A stretch of DNA of 64,000 nt from Neisseriaceae bacterium TC5R-5. GTDB taxonomy: Bacteria > Pseudomonadota > Gammaproteobacteria > Burkholderiales > Chromobacteriaceae. Location of the stretch: contig JACCFC020000015.1 of assembly GCA_020830965.2 (NCBI GenBank), forward strand, positions 1 through 64,000, given 5' to 3'. Shown one piece after another: positions 19,245-28,502 of this stretch. A program made the position numbers and the translations under genes. The notes beneath the pieces are model-generated. The model was not told where the DNA came from, ran no database searches, and saw only the letters and a list, made by a program, of their open reading frames with translations. Position 1 is the stretch's first letter. Each line of letters begins with the position of its first letter.

Positions 19245-19661
19245 GTGGATAGCTTGCTTGTTTGGGCGCTGGCGGGTCTGGCGCTATCGGCCTTCACTTC
19301 GGCCACTATTTTGCCAGGCAGCTCCGAATTGGCGCTGCTGGCCTTTCTGGCCAAATGGCCAGCGTATTGGTGGCAGGCTTTGTTGGCCGCCACCCTGGCG
19401 AACAGTGCCGGTAGCATGAGCAGCCTGTGGCTGGGACGCCTGGCACCACCCAAAACTTTGTCGCCGCACCTAGAACGCAGCTTTCAACGTTTTGGCCCGG
19501 CACTACTGGTGCTAAGCTGGGTGCCATTGATCGGCGATGCCCTACCGCTGGCTGCCGGCTGGCTGCGGCTGCGCTGGCTACCTTGTCTGTTGTGGTTGAC
19601 GCTGGGCAAAGCCGCCCGTTATCTGCTCTTGGCCTGGGGTATGCTGGCATGGCGACATTGA
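19245..19661 (+). CDS. YqaA-family (SNARE-associated/DedA-like) membrane protein
   Basis: A 138-residue inner-membrane protein, GTG start two bases after the cyaY stop. It shows the YqaA plan: FTSATILPGSSELAL near the N terminus (the re-entrant DedA-type loop), a long basic loop LAPPKTLSPHLERSFQRFGP, then LLVLSWVPLIGDALPLAAGWLRL and a final helix with KAARYLLLAWG. DedA relatives move lipids or support membrane potential; the role of YqaA proteins is not settled. No strong ribosome site is visible, so translation is probably coupled to cyaY. Confidence 0.82.
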   Translation: MDSLLVWALAGLALSAFTSATILPGSSELALLAFLAKWPAYWWQALLAATLANSAGSMSSLWLGRLAPPKTLSPHLERSFQRFGPALLVLSWVPLIGDALPLAAGWLRLRWLPCLLWLTLGKAARYLLLAWGMLAWRH

Positions 19662-19779
19662 AGCAAGACCCGCCTCGTCCATGCTCTACGCTTGATTTAC
19701 CGTTACCCTGCCTTATTTACCAGAAGAAACCGAGCATGCTGTCTTTTTTTCTTTCCACTTGCACAAAGAATCGGTCTGC

Positions 19780-20457
19780 ATGACTAACGCCGAATGGGTC
19801 GCGATCAGCCTGACGCTACGCTTGGCCGCCCTCAGTACTTTGCTGCTGATGTTATTGTGTATCCCGCTAGCCTGGTGGTTGTCACGCACCCGCTCATCGC
19901 TCAAGCCGATGCTGGAAGCGGCTGCCACGCTGCCGCTGGTACTACCACCTACGGTATTGGGATTTTATCTGCTGCTGGCTTTTGGCCCGAGCGGGCCATT
20001 GGGCCAACTCACCCACGCGCTGGGCTGGCCAAGCCTGGCTTTTACCTTTCAAGGGCTGGTGATCGCTTCTATCCTGTACTCACTGCCCTTTGTACTCCAA
20101 CCGCTGATTACCAGCTTTAGTGCGGTACGACAGGAAGAAATTGAAAGTGCCCGGCTGTTAGGCGCCAATCGCTGGCAACGACTGCGCCGGGTGATTTTGC
20201 CAAGTTGCCGCGCCGGTGTACTAGCAGCCGCGTGTATGGGGTTTGCCCACACGATGGGTGAGTTCGGCGTCGTGATGATGATAGGCGGTAATATCGAAGG
20301 CGAAACCCGGCTTATTTCCATCGCACTCTACAATCATGTCGAGCAAGGCGATTACACTAGCGCTCATAGACTGGGCGCTCTACTACTGGCATTTGCTTTT
20401 AGCACATTGCTGCTAGTGTACTGGCTGAATGCACGGCAGCGACGTTTGTCCATTTGA
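19780..20457 (+). CDS. modB: Molybdate ABC transporter permease (lone ModB)
   Basis: A 225-residue permease with five or six membrane helices and the ABC inner-membrane EAA loop with coupling glycine (EEIESARLLGANRWQRLRRV). The stretch TLPLVLPPTVLGFYLLLAFG and the end HTMGEFGVVMMIGGNIEGET are typical of ModB. It would import molybdate with a ModA binding protein and ModC ATPase, neither of which is adjacent. The ATG at 19780 was chosen over an upstream TTG. Other oxyanion permeases such as TupB are similar, but the GEFG and NIPGET-like motifs favour ModB. Confidence 0.85.
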   Translation: MTNAEWVAISLTLRLAALSTLLLMLLCIPLAWWLSRTRSSLKPMLEAAATLPLVLPPTVLGFYLLLAFGPSGPLGQLTHALGWPSLAFTFQGLVIASILYSLPFVLQPLITSFSAVRQEEIESARLLGANRWQRLRRVILPSCRAGVLAAACMGFAHTMGEFGVVMMIGGNIEGETRLISIALYNHVEQGDYTSAHRLGALLLAFAFSTLLLVYWLNARQRRLSI

Positions 20458-20545
20458 CCATGCCAGCACATCTATGCCAGCCTGCTAGCCTCAAACCGCC
20501 CAGCCGTGTATGCCGCTGCATCACCCCATAAAAGAAAGCTGTTGC

Positions 20546-21826
20546 ATGTCCAAGCCCAAAATTATCCCGGATAACATCCCAGTTGATCATGTATTGATCG
20601 ATGCCGAAATTGACGATGACGGCGTACAAAACACTCCACCACCCGCCTTGACTTGGCAACAACGCCTATTGCTCCTGCTAGGTCTGGTACTCGTCAGCAT
20701 TAATCTACGCCCGGCGCTAACCAGCCTAGCGCCTATTCTCGAAGTTGTCGCGGCCAACCGTCAGCTCAGCGCCACTATGGCCGGTTTACTCACTACCTTG
20801 CCCGTCGCCTGCATGGGCATCTTTGGCCCATTGGCACCTAGGCTGGCGCGTCACTGGGGGGCAGAAAAAACGATCGCCATCATCCTTCTTCTCATGGCAG
20901 CCGCTATTCTGTTACGTACTCAATTGGGTCAAGTCGGGCTGTTTCTCGGCTCTGGCCTGGCTGGCGCCTGTATCGGCATCATCGGGGTGCTATTGCCTGG
21001 CATCATCAAACGCGACTTTCCCAAACAGGTCAGCCTGATGACCGGTGTCTACTCAATGGCGCTGTGCCTGGGTGCCGCGCTGGCTGCCGGCCTGACCGTG
21101 CCGGCACTCGCCCTGTTCCAGCAGCACTGGCAAACCGCCTTGGCCATCTGGGCCTTACCCGCCGTGTTGGCCTGCGCACTATGGTGGCCACAGCTAACGC
21201 GCCAGCAGGCTACTCATCGTGGCCATTGGCAGGTACGTGGCCTGCTGCGTGATAAGCTGGCTTGGCAGGTCACTTTATTTATGGGGCTACAATCTTCACT
21301 GGCCTATATCGTATTTGGCTGGCTGCCATCGATTCTGTTGGATCGCGGTCAAAGCGCGCTGCAGGCTGGTCTGATTCTCTCCACCTCCATCATGGTGCAA
21401 GTGCCCGCCTCGCTATTAATACCCGCACTAGGCAAATACTGCCGCGATCAGCGCTTGCCCATTGCCGTCTCACTCAGCCTGACACTAACCGGCCTATTAT
21501 GCATGCTCTTAGCGCCGACCGATTACCTGCTGGCTTGGGCCATATTGCTGGGTCTGGGTCAGGGTGGTTCGTTCAGCCTGGCTCTGAGCCTGATCGCACT
21601 ACGCTCACCCGACCAGCATGTCACCGCCCACTTGTCGGGCATGGCCCAAGGCATAGGCTACTCGCTGGCCTCAATAGGCCCACTGTCGGTGGGGCTGATT
21701 CGCGACCATAGCAGCACGCCTTGGCCACTGGCCGGGTTTTTTCTGCTAGTGATTAGCCTGGCTCTGACCATGGGCATGCTGGCCGGACGTAAACGGCTGG
21801 TACAGGTAGCGGCTTATCCTATGTAA
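20546..21826 (+). CDS. MFS transporter, CynX/NimT family
   Basis: A 426-residue carrier with twelve predicted membrane helices after a 45-residue acidic cytosolic N terminus. The first helix region LVLVSINLRPALTSLAPIL and IGVLLPGIIKRDFP are characteristic of the CynX/NimT group (cyanate and 2-nitroimidazole transporters), as are SYSMALCLGAALAAGL-like and GMAQGIGYSLASIGPL repeats. Substrate unknown. It follows modB by 88 bases and may not share its operon. The ATG at 20546 is preferred over an upstream one because the extra dozen residues look non-coding. Confidence 0.83.
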   Translation: MSKPKIIPDNIPVDHVLIDAEIDDDGVQNTPPPALTWQQRLLLLLGLVLVSINLRPALTSLAPILEVVAANRQLSATMAGLLTTLPVACMGIFGPLAPRLARHWGAEKTIAIILLLMAAAILLRTQLGQVGLFLGSGLAGACIGIIGVLLPGIIKRDFPKQVSLMTGVYSMALCLGAALAAGLTVPALALFQQHWQTALAIWALPAVLACALWWPQLTRQQATHRGHWQVRGLLRDKLAWQVTLFMGLQSSLAYIVFGWLPSILLDRGQSALQAGLILSTSIMVQVPASLLIPALGKYCRDQRLPIAVSLSLTLTGLLCMLLAPTDYLLAWAILLGLGQGGSFSLALSLIALRSPDQHVTAHLSGMAQGIGYSLASIGPLSVGLIRDHSSTPWPLAGFFLLVISLALTMGMLAGRKRLVQVAAYPM

Positions 21827-21946
21827 TAACTGGCAAACGCTATTCTCTGTCCTATAAAACATATTATTTTGCCTGAGACGTAGACTTTGCTACTTGATGC
21901 TATATCCAGTAGAAAAACATCAGCCGATCACTAGACAGAGGTGCTT

Positions 21947-23284
21947 ATGGGATTTTTTAGCAAAATATTCAGAAACCATACACAACAAGTCCACCAGCAG
22001 TTACAGGAAACGCGCGACTTACTAGCCGCTATCGACCGGTCTATGGCCATGATTCAATTTTCACCTGATGGCACGATATTAGAGGCTAACCCTAATTTTC
22101 TAAAAACCATGGGCTATCAACGCGAAGAAATTGTCGGTAAAAATCACCGTATTTTTTGCGCACCGGATTATGTCAACAGTAGTGAATACAACGCTTTCTG
22201 GCAAAAACTTCGTCATGGTGAACACCAGATCGGTCATGTCTGTCGCATCAACAAACGAGGTGAGGAGGTATGGCTAGAAGCCAACTACACCCCGATCAAA
22301 GATGACAATGGTCACATTACCGGCGTGGTAAAGGTTGCAACAGATATCACTGAACAGGAAATTCAGGGCCAAAGTGACAAGGCGCTACGTACCGCGATTA
22401 ACCGCTCCATGGCACAGATAGAGTTTGATCCCTCTGGCACCATTTTAAATGCCAACAACAACTTCCTCTCCGTATTTGGCTATCAGTTGTCAGAGATAAA
22501 AGGTAAACACCACAGCACGCTATGTGAGGCTAGCTATGTGAACAGCAATGAGTACCGTGACTTTTGGCATCGCTTAGGCAAGGGTGATTTCTTTCAGGGT
22601 CAATTCAAACGCCTCGCTAAAAATGGCCAAACAGTCTGGCTGGAAGCTACTTATAACCCTACTTACGACTCACACGGCAGAATTGTCGGCGTTGTCAAAA
22701 TCGCCAATGATATTACCCGTCACATGCTGCAACAGGAAACACAGGCAGCCAACGCTCAAACAGCCGTCGATTCGGCCGTTCAGGTATCGGAACATACTGA
22801 GGAACTGGCGATGAAGGGAACAAAGGTTCTGCAAGAAGCGGCTGTTGAGATTGGCAAGGTTACCATCAGCGTAGAAAACTCATCGACCATCATTTCGCAG
22901 CTGGAGAATGGTTCCAAACAAATTGACACCATTATCAGCACCATCAGCGAAATTGCTGACCAAACCAATCTATTAGCACTCAATGCAGCAATCGAGGCTG
23001 CACGCGCCGGTGAAACGGGACGCGGCTTTGCCGTGGTGGCCGATGAGGTACGCAAGCTGGCCGAACGCACCAGCCAATCCACTGGCGAAATTTCAAATAT
23101 CGTACGCAGCATTCAGAGTGACTCGAAAGCCGCCATCGGCGCCATGGCTGAAGTACGTAATCTGGCAGATAACAGCCTGCAACTATCAGAACAGGCCCGT
23201 GACTCCATCACGGAAATCAGCGCCGGAGCGCAAGAAGTGGTGCAAGTTATCAAGGATGTTTCTACCCTGCTACAACAACACTGA
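21947..23284 (+). CDS. Soluble PAS-PAS chemoreceptor (BdlA/Aer-like MCP)
   Basis: A 445-residue chemoreceptor with no membrane helix. Two homologous PAS domains lie at about 22-120 and 143-245; each has an IxFxxDGTIL..N..F opening, a GYQ..EI.GK..R/H step and a WLEA.Y.P..D..G..GVVK.A.DIT ending, so they look like an internal duplication. The signalling domain (about 285-445) has [19 protein letters not shown] and [15 protein letters not shown]. This layout matches BdlA of Pseudomonas, which controls biofilm dispersal, and other redox or haem-sensing soluble MCPs. GAGG precedes the ATG at 21947. A strong terminator follows. Confidence 0.92.
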   Translation: MGFFSKIFRNHTQQVHQQLQETRDLLAAIDRSMAMIQFSPDGTILEANPNFLKTMGYQREEIVGKNHRIFCAPDYVNSSEYNAFWQKLRHGEHQIGHVCRINKRGEEVWLEANYTPIKDDNGHITGVVKVATDITEQEIQGQSDKALRTAINRSMAQIEFDPSGTILNANNNFLSVFGYQLSEIKGKHHSTLCEASYVNSNEYRDFWHRLGKGDFFQGQFKRLAKNGQTVWLEATYNPTYDSHGRIVGVVKIANDITRHMLQQETQAANAQTAVDSAVQVSEHTEELAMKGTKVLQEAAVEIGKVTISVENSSTIISQLENGSKQIDTIISTISEIADQTNLLALNAAIEAARAGETGRGFAVVADEVRKLAERTSQSTGEISNIVRSIQSDSKAAIGAMAEVRNLADNSLQLSEQARDSITEISAGAQEVVQVIKDVSTLLQQH

Positions 23285-23303
23285 TAGCCGTGTTTCCGGC
23301 AAG

Positions 23304-23346
23304 AAAAGTAAAGCCGCCGACCAACTGCTCGCGCGGCTTTACTTTG
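23304..23346 (+). terminator. Strong terminator after the PAS-PAS chemoreceptor
   Basis: AAAGTAAAGCCGC pairs with GCGGCTTTACTTT over thirteen bases, with a fifteen-base loop. The stem ends in A and T runs on both sides, so it can work in either direction. It isolates the chemoreceptor gene from the glyQ operon. Confidence 0.85.
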
Positions 23347-23405
23347 CGCCACCAACGTGAGGCGGTAGAATCCGCCTTTGACTTTTTCTCTTGGCATGTC
23401 CACCT

Positions 23406-24296
23406 ATGCTTACCTTCCAGCAAATCATTCTGACACTACAACACTACTGGAACCGTCATGGCTGCGTACTATTGCAACCCTACGACACCGAAGTGGGCGC
23501 CGGCACCTCGCATACCGCCACCTTTTTACGCGCTTTGGGGCCGGAGCCGTGGAGCGCTGCCTATGTGCAGCCTTCCCGTCGTCCCAATGACGGCCGTTAT
23601 GGTGAAAACCCGAACCGCCTGTTTCAGCATCACCAATTTCAAGTAGTGTTGAAACCTTCTCCACCCAATTTGCAAGACCTGTATCTGGACTCCCTCAGAG
23701 AACTGGGCTTGGATCCGACGGTGCAGGACATCCGCTTTGTTGAGGACGATTGGGAAAACCCTACACTGGGTGCCTGGGGTCTGGGCTGGGAAGTCTGGCT
23801 CAATGGCATGGAAGTGACGCAGTTCACCTATTTCCAACAAGTAGGCGGCCTCGATTGCAAACCGGTATTAGGGGAGATTACCTACGGTCTGGAACGGCTG
23901 GCGATGTATCTGCAAGGAGTGGAAAACGTCTACGATCTGATTTGGACCTATCTGCCTGATGGTCGCCCGGTCACCTATGGCAATGTCTTTTTACAGAATG
24001 AAGTGGAACAGTCAAAGTTCGCATTCGAATACAGCAATGTAGAGCTATTATTCCGCCAATTTAACGATTACGAAGCCGAAGCCAAGCAGCTACTGGTCGC
24101 CGAACTACCACTGCCCGCCTATGAAATGATACTCAAGGCTGGCCACAGTTTTAATCTGCTGGATGCCCGTGGTGCCATCTCGGTCACCGAACGGGCCGCC
24201 TATATCGGCCGCATCCGCAACCTGTCACGCGGCGTCGCTCAAGCCTATTACAGTGCACGCGAAGCGCTGGGTTTTCCGATGTGCCAGCCAAGCTGA
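23406..24296 (+). CDS. glyQ: Glycyl-tRNA synthetase alpha subunit
   Basis: A 296-residue class II synthetase subunit that activates glycine within the alpha2beta2 enzyme. Motifs are [52 protein letters not shown] and [11 protein letters not shown], all near-invariant in GlyQ. The ATG at 23406 gives the usual length; it has no clear ribosome site. The beta subunit gene follows after one intervening small gene. Confidence 0.98.
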   Translation: MLTFQQIILTLQHYWNRHGCVLLQPYDTEVGAGTSHTATFLRALGPEPWSAAYVQPSRRPNDGRYGENPNRLFQHHQFQVVLKPSPPNLQDLYLDSLRELGLDPTVQDIRFVEDDWENPTLGAWGLGWEVWLNGMEVTQFTYFQQVGGLDCKPVLGEITYGLERLAMYLQGVENVYDLIWTYLPDGRPVTYGNVFLQNEVEQSKFAFEYSNVELLFRQFNDYEAEAKQLLVAELPLPAYEMILKAGHSFNLLDARGAISVTERAAYIGRIRNLSRGVAQAYYSAREALGFPMCQPS

Positions 24297-24397
24297 TGCG
24301 AGCAAGCCACGCAGCCACGACTGCTACCATCACCTATGCTTCTGCTAAAGGCTGCGCCGCCATCGGCAAAGCGCGCCACTTAGCAAGGAGTACCGGT

Positions 24398-24823
24398 ATG
24401 AAAACCTGTCTTGGCCTGCTGTTATTATGTTGTGCCACCCCACTCTATGCCGACACACCAAACTGGGTGGTCTATCAGGAAGGTGGAGCACTGCAGTTGG
24501 CGATAGATGCCAACTCGCTATGGCTGGAGCAGGATGGGCTGGTGCACTTCGTCCACCAGGAACGCTTCAGCAAAAAGCGCTTCGAAAAAGCCTACCGACT
24601 CAGCTACAACATACGACGCACTAGGGCTTACGCCGATTGCAAAAACTATCAGTTTGTGTTTGTCAGCTCTGACTATTTTGACCGCAAAGAGAAGCGACTC
24701 TTCTCCACCCTGTTTCCGGTACCGCGTCACTCCTGGAAGTGGCAACCCGTGTACGATGATTCGGTTGCCGCCGCAATGATGAAGGTTGTCTGCGATGCCG
24801 CCGGAGCAGCCACCACTAAATAA
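24398..24823 (+). CDS. Secreted small protein, surface-adhesin-E-like
   Basis: A 141-residue exported protein: signal MKTCLGLLLLCCATPLYADT, then a single compact domain beginning NWVVYQEGGALQLAIDANSLWLEQDGLVHF. The pattern of a stress-tolerance, enzyme-like beta domain with DANS, Y..DC and a final helix matches proteins called surface-adhesin protein E, known mainly from betaproteobacteria. Two cysteines in the mature part (ADCKN and VVCDA) could pair. AAGGAG sits seven bases before the ATG. It lies between glyQ and glyS, 14 bases before the glyS start. Function unknown. Confidence 0.65.
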   Translation: MKTCLGLLLLCCATPLYADTPNWVVYQEGGALQLAIDANSLWLEQDGLVHFVHQERFSKKRFEKAYRLSYNIRRTRAYADCKNYQFVFVSSDYFDRKEKRLFSTLFPVPRHSWKWQPVYDDSVAAAMMKVVCDAAGAATTK

Positions 24824-24836
24824 ATGATTGAGTGAT

Positions 24837-26897
24837 ATGAACGCCACCCTGCTAATCGAACTGCTAACTGAAGAACTCCCCCCCAAAGCCCTCAGCAAAC
24901 TCGGGGCCAGCCTGGCACAAACGCTGACCGATGACTTGAAAAAGCAACAATTCATCGCAGCAGATGCCCAGGCCATCGTCTACGCCTCGCCACGTCGCTT
25001 GGCACTACAACTTCCCGCCGTACGCGCCATTCAGCCCGAACAACAAATCAGCCGTAAAGGCCCCGCTGTCACCGCCGGGATGAAGGATGGCCAGGCCACC
25101 CCGGCACTAAGCGGCTTTGCCCGCTCCTGCGGAGTAGAAATCAGCCAACTGACCATAGGTAACGACGGCAAACAAGATGTCTATCTCTATGAAAGTATCA
25201 AGCCGGGCCAGCCTTTAGCTAGCATTCTTGCCGATAGCGTCAGCCAGGCCCTGAAAAAGCTGCCAGTACCCAAACTCATGCGCTGGGGCGCTTCCGATGT
25301 CCAGTTCGTGCGCCCGCTGCATGGCTTGATCATGCTGCATGGCGACCAAGTCATCCCCGGTGAAGTATTCGGCCTGCACAGCCGCCAGCAAACTCTGGGG
25401 CATCGCTTTCTATCTAATGGCCTGCTCACCATCGCCACTGCCGACAGCTACCCACGCACCTTGCACGAACAAGGCAAAGTGATCGCCAGCTTCGAAGCCC
25501 GCCGCGAACTCATCCGCTACAAACTGAATGAAGCGGCCACCAGGCTCGGGGCCACCCTGGCCGCTGATGAAGCGCTGTTTGACGAGGTGACGGGTCTGGT
25601 CGAATGGCCGGTGGTGCTAGAAGCCAGTTTTGACCCAGCCTTCCTGCAAGTCCCGCAGGAATGTTTGATTCTCACCATGCAGCAGAACCAGAAATACTTC
25701 CCGCTGCTGGATGCCAACGGCAAACTGATGCATCGCTTTTTGCTGGTATCCAATCTGGAAACAGCCGACCCCAGTTACATCATTGGTGGCAATGAACGCG
25801 TGTTGCGCGCCCGCCTGTCCGATGCGCAATTCTTCTTCGAACAGGATCAGAAAGTACGGCTGGACAGCCGCCTGCCACGGCTGGCGCAAGTGGTTTACCA
25901 CAATCAGCTCGGCTCACAACTGGAACGGGTGGAACGGCTGCAAAGCATCGCCGGCAATATTGCGCAGCAACTAGGCGCAGATATCGCCCTGGCCAGCCGT
26001 GCCGCTTACCTGGCCAAAGCCGATCTGGTCAGCGGTATGGTAGGAGAGTTCCCCGAACTACAAGGCATCATGGGCATGTACTACGCCCAAAGAGATGGCG
26101 AACACCCAGAAGTTGCCGCTGCCATTGCCGGCCACTACCATCCACGCTTTGCCGGTGACAGCCTGCCGGCCAGCCCCATCGCCACCGCCGTTGCGCTGGC
26201 CGACAAACTGGAAACCATCGTCGGCATCTGGGGAATCGGTCTGATCCCTACTGGTGACAAAGACCCGTTTGCGCTGCGCCGCGCCGCGCTGGGCGTACTG
26301 CGTATGGCACTGGAACACGATCTTGACCTCAAGGCCCTGCTGGAAACCGTAGCAGCTACCTTCCCGGCCGGCAAACTCGCTGCCGATACCAGTGCCCAGG
26401 TTTTCGCCTTCATGCTGGAACGCCTCAAACACCTGCTGGCTAACGACTACCAAAGCGACGAAATCGATGCGGTGCTGGCACTGACCCCTAGTCGTCTACA
26501 CCAGCTGCACACCATTCTCTCTGCTGTCGCCAACTTCAAAACGCTGCCAGAAGCCACCACCCTGGCCGCCGCCAACAAACGCGTCAAAAATATCCTGAAA
26601 AAAACTGAGGGCAAGCTGAGCGAAGTACAAACTGCGCTGCTGCAAGAAGTGGCTGAAAAAACTTTGTACCAGGCCGTCGAACAGTTGGCGCCACAAGTGG
26701 CCAGCCAATGTAGCGCCCATCACTTCAGTGCCGCCCTCTCGCTGCTCTCGCAACTCAAGGTGCCGGTAGATGCATTTTTTGATGAGGTGATGGTTATGGC
26801 CGACGACCCGGCGATACGCGCCAATCGCCTGGCCCTGCTGGCACGGCTGGCCGAACTGTTTAATCAGGTGGCAGATATTTCGCTACTAGCAGAGTAA
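24837..26897 (+). CDS. glyS: Glycyl-tRNA synthetase beta subunit
   Basis: A 686-residue subunit of GlyRS needed for tRNA-Gly recognition. The N terminus NATLLIELLTEELPPKAL, the segment ISRKGPAVTAG and the middle VLARLSDAQFFFEQDQK-type motif (here NERVLRARLSDAQFFFE) are diagnostic, followed by an HD-like region and an anticodon-binding helical C terminus. I chose the ATG at 24837; the frame is open a little further from a TTG. The usual length is about 690. Confidence 0.97.
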   Translation: MNATLLIELLTEELPPKALSKLGASLAQTLTDDLKKQQFIAADAQAIVYASPRRLALQLPAVRAIQPEQQISRKGPAVTAGMKDGQATPALSGFARSCGVEISQLTIGNDGKQDVYLYESIKPGQPLASILADSVSQALKKLPVPKLMRWGASDVQFVRPLHGLIMLHGDQVIPGEVFGLHSRQQTLGHRFLSNGLLTIATADSYPRTLHEQGKVIASFEARRELIRYKLNEAATRLGATLAADEALFDEVTGLVEWPVVLEASFDPAFLQVPQECLILTMQQNQKYFPLLDANGKLMHRFLLVSNLETADPSYIIGGNERVLRARLSDAQFFFEQDQKVRLDSRLPRLAQVVYHNQLGSQLERVERLQSIAGNIAQQLGADIALASRAAYLAKADLVSGMVGEFPELQGIMGMYYAQRDGEHPEVAAAIAGHYHPRFAGDSLPASPIATAVALADKLETIVGIWGIGLIPTGDKDPFALRRAALGVLRMALEHDLDLKALLETVAATFPAGKLAADTSAQVFAFMLERLKHLLANDYQSDEIDAVLALTPSRLHQLHTILSAVANFKTLPEATTLAAANKRVKNILKKTEGKLSEVQTALLQEVAEKTLYQAVEQLAPQVASQCSAHHFSAALSLLSQLKVPVDAFFDEVMVMADDPAIRANRLALLARLAELFNQVADISLLAE

Positions 26898-26912
26898 AAA
26901 TTTGATTTCAAG

Positions 26913-26949
26913 ATCAGGTAAATTGCCACTGTTTACCTGGTCACCTGAT
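26913..26949 (+). promoter_or_regulatory. Pair of mutually exclusive hairpins before gmhB
   Basis: CAGGTAAA (26915-26922) can pair with TTTACCTG (26932-26939), or the overlapping ATCAGGT (26913-26919) can pair with ACCTGAT (26943-26949). The two pairings cannot coexist. No U run follows, so this is not a standard terminator. It sits in the 103-base gap between glyS and gmhB. Confidence 0.4.
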
Positions 26950-27000
26950 GGAGCCTACCTGCAGAGAAAGGCTTAAATTAGCTTGCAATTAAAGGCACCT

Positions 27001-27537
27001 ATGAAACTCGTCATCCTTGATCGCGACGGCGTCATCAACGCCGATCGTGATGATTTTGTCAAAAACGCCACCGAATGGGTACCGCTGGAACACAGCCTGG
27101 AGGCGATTGCCAACTTTACGCAAGCTGGCTGGCAGGTTGTCATCGCCACCAATCAATCTGGCCTGGCCCGTGGCCTGTTTGATGTGCATGCGCTCAACAG
27201 CATGCACGAGAAAATGCACCGCTTGGTGGGACAGGCTGGCGGCCGTATTGAAGCGGTCGTCTTTTGCCCGCATGGCCCCGAGATGGGTTGTGAATGCCGC
27301 AAGCCGCTGCCCGGCATGGTGCTGGAGATCGCCGAGCGCTTTAATGTCAAGCTGGAGGATTTACCACTGATTGGTGACAGCCTGCGCGACCTTGAAGCGA
27401 TTGCTGCTGTGGGCGGACAGCCAATCCTGGTACGTACCGGCAAAGGTGAGGTCACGCTGGCGGCGGGGGCATTACCAGAAGGCACGCTGGTATTTGCCGA
27501 TTTATACGATGCCGCCGAATATCTGATTCGTCGTTAA
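27001..27537 (+). CDS. gmhB: D-glycero-beta-D-manno-heptose-1,7-bisphosphate 7-phosphatase
   Basis: A 178-residue HAD phosphatase of the LPS inner-core heptose pathway. The catalytic motif I is LDRDGVINAD, motif II is IATNQSG, the zinc-binding loop is CPHGPEMGCECRKP with three Cys and one His, and motif IV is LIGDSLRDLEA. The ATG at 27001 has AAGG just upstream. It heads the gmhB-plsC-ygjP-gloA series and is followed five bases after its stop by a dispersed inverted-repeat element. Confidence 0.95.
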   Translation: MKLVILDRDGVINADRDDFVKNATEWVPLEHSLEAIANFTQAGWQVVIATNQSGLARGLFDVHALNSMHEKMHRLVGQAGGRIEAVVFCPHGPEMGCECRKPLPGMVLEIAERFNVKLEDLPLIGDSLRDLEAIAAVGGQPILVRTGKGEVTLAAGALPEGTLVFADLYDAAEYLIRR

Positions 27538-27542
27538 CGTTT

Positions 27543-27661
27543 ATTAGAAGCTGCTAACAAAACCGCAAAGAATCCCTGAGCCGAGGCGCGCCGACGCAGA
27601 CAGTACCAGTAGTACGGCAAGGAGGCGCGACGCTGGATCAGGGGTGTTGTTAGCCTCTAAG
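27543..27661. repeat. Dispersed ~120-bp inverted-repeat element, copy 1
   Basis: The ends form imperfect terminal inverted repeats: TTAGAAGCTGCTAAC on the left against GTTAGCCTCTAAG on the right, with GCTAACAA/TTGTTAGC exactly inverted at 27553/27654. The interior has the block TACGGCAAGGAGGCGC. A second copy at 53938-54058 matches over the whole length, roughly four bases in five by eye. It encodes nothing. It lies between gmhB and plsC. This could be a REP-like element or a MITE mobilised in trans. Confidence 0.85.
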
Positions 27662-27728
27662 TATGAATAGCTGGCTCTATTGGGCTGGCTGTGTCAAATT
27701 ACCGCCTGATTACACATAGCGACAAATA

Positions 27729-28502
27729 ATGAATTTACTGTTACGCAACCTGATTTACTGGCTGATACTGGTGTTGATTACCCCTATTTTTTTTACCGGC
27801 CTGTTTCTGCTATCGCCATTTGGGCGTCGCCCGCGCCACATTATGGGGGTCAGTTGGGCAAAAACCCTGCTGTGGTCACTGGAACATATTATCGGCTTGA
27901 AATATCGGGTAATCGGTCGTGAAAACATTCCGGCCATCCCATCCATTATCTGCTCCAAGCATCAATCCGGCTGGGAAACGCTGGCCTTGCAAAAGGTCTT
28001 TCCTTGGCAAATTTATGTCACCAAACGCGAACTGCTGTGGATTCCATTTTTTGGCTGGGGTTTGGCGTTGATGAATCCGATTGCCATTAACCGTTCACGC
28101 GGGGCCGAAGCCAGTCAGCGCCTATTGCAGCAGGGCCTGAATCGCAAGCGGCATCGCTTTTGGATTACAGTCTTTCCAGAAGGCACTCGCACCCGCCCTG
28201 GCATGGTGGGCAAGTATAAGCTGGGGGCGGCTCGCATGGCACAGCAGTTTGACATGCCGCTGGTACCGGTGGCACACAATGCCGGTGAGTTCTGGCCGCG
28301 TAATGCCTTTCTCAAATATCCGGGCGAGATCACCCTGGTCATTGGCACACCGATTATGCCTAATCTTGGCCCCCGCCCAGATGCCATCATGAAACAGGTT
28401 GAGCAATGGATAGAAGCACGCCAGCGTGAAATTGGCGGTGTTGGTCCCTTTGCTGACCCAGAGGAAAAACGTGCCCGTCTGGTTTCGTCTACCCATCGCT
28501 GA
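27729..28502 (+). CDS. plsC: 1-acyl-sn-glycerol-3-phosphate acyltransferase family protein
   Basis: A 257-residue membrane-bound acyltransferase. An N-terminal hydrophobic helix (IYWLILVLITPIFFTGLFLL) is followed by the catalytic HX4E motif in SKHQSGWET, block II around NPIAINRS, block III FPEGTRTRP and block IV VPVAHNAGE. It makes phosphatidic acid from lysophosphatidate using acyl-ACP or acyl-CoA. The 3' end overlaps the start of the ygjP-like gene by 32 bases. Confidence 0.9.
   Translation: MNLLLRNLIYWLILVLITPIFFTGLFLLSPFGRRPRHIMGVSWAKTLLWSLEHIIGLKYRVIGRENIPAIPSIICSKHQSGWETLALQKVFPWQIYVTKRELLWIPFFGWGLALMNPIAINRSRGAEASQRLLQQGLNRKRHRFWITVFPEGTRTRPGMVGKYKLGAARMAQQFDMPLVPVAHNAGEFWPRNAFLKYPGEITLVIGTPIMPNLGPRPDAIMKQVEQWIEARQREIGGVGPFADPEEKRARLVSSTHR

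Noticed and set aside
23347-23405. Glycine riboswitch upstream of glyQ
   Set aside because: The gap after the terminator is only about 60 bases, too short for even one aptamer.
27543-27661. CRISPR-like repeat
   Set aside because: Only two copies 26 kb apart and no spacer array; it is a dispersed inverted-repeat element.
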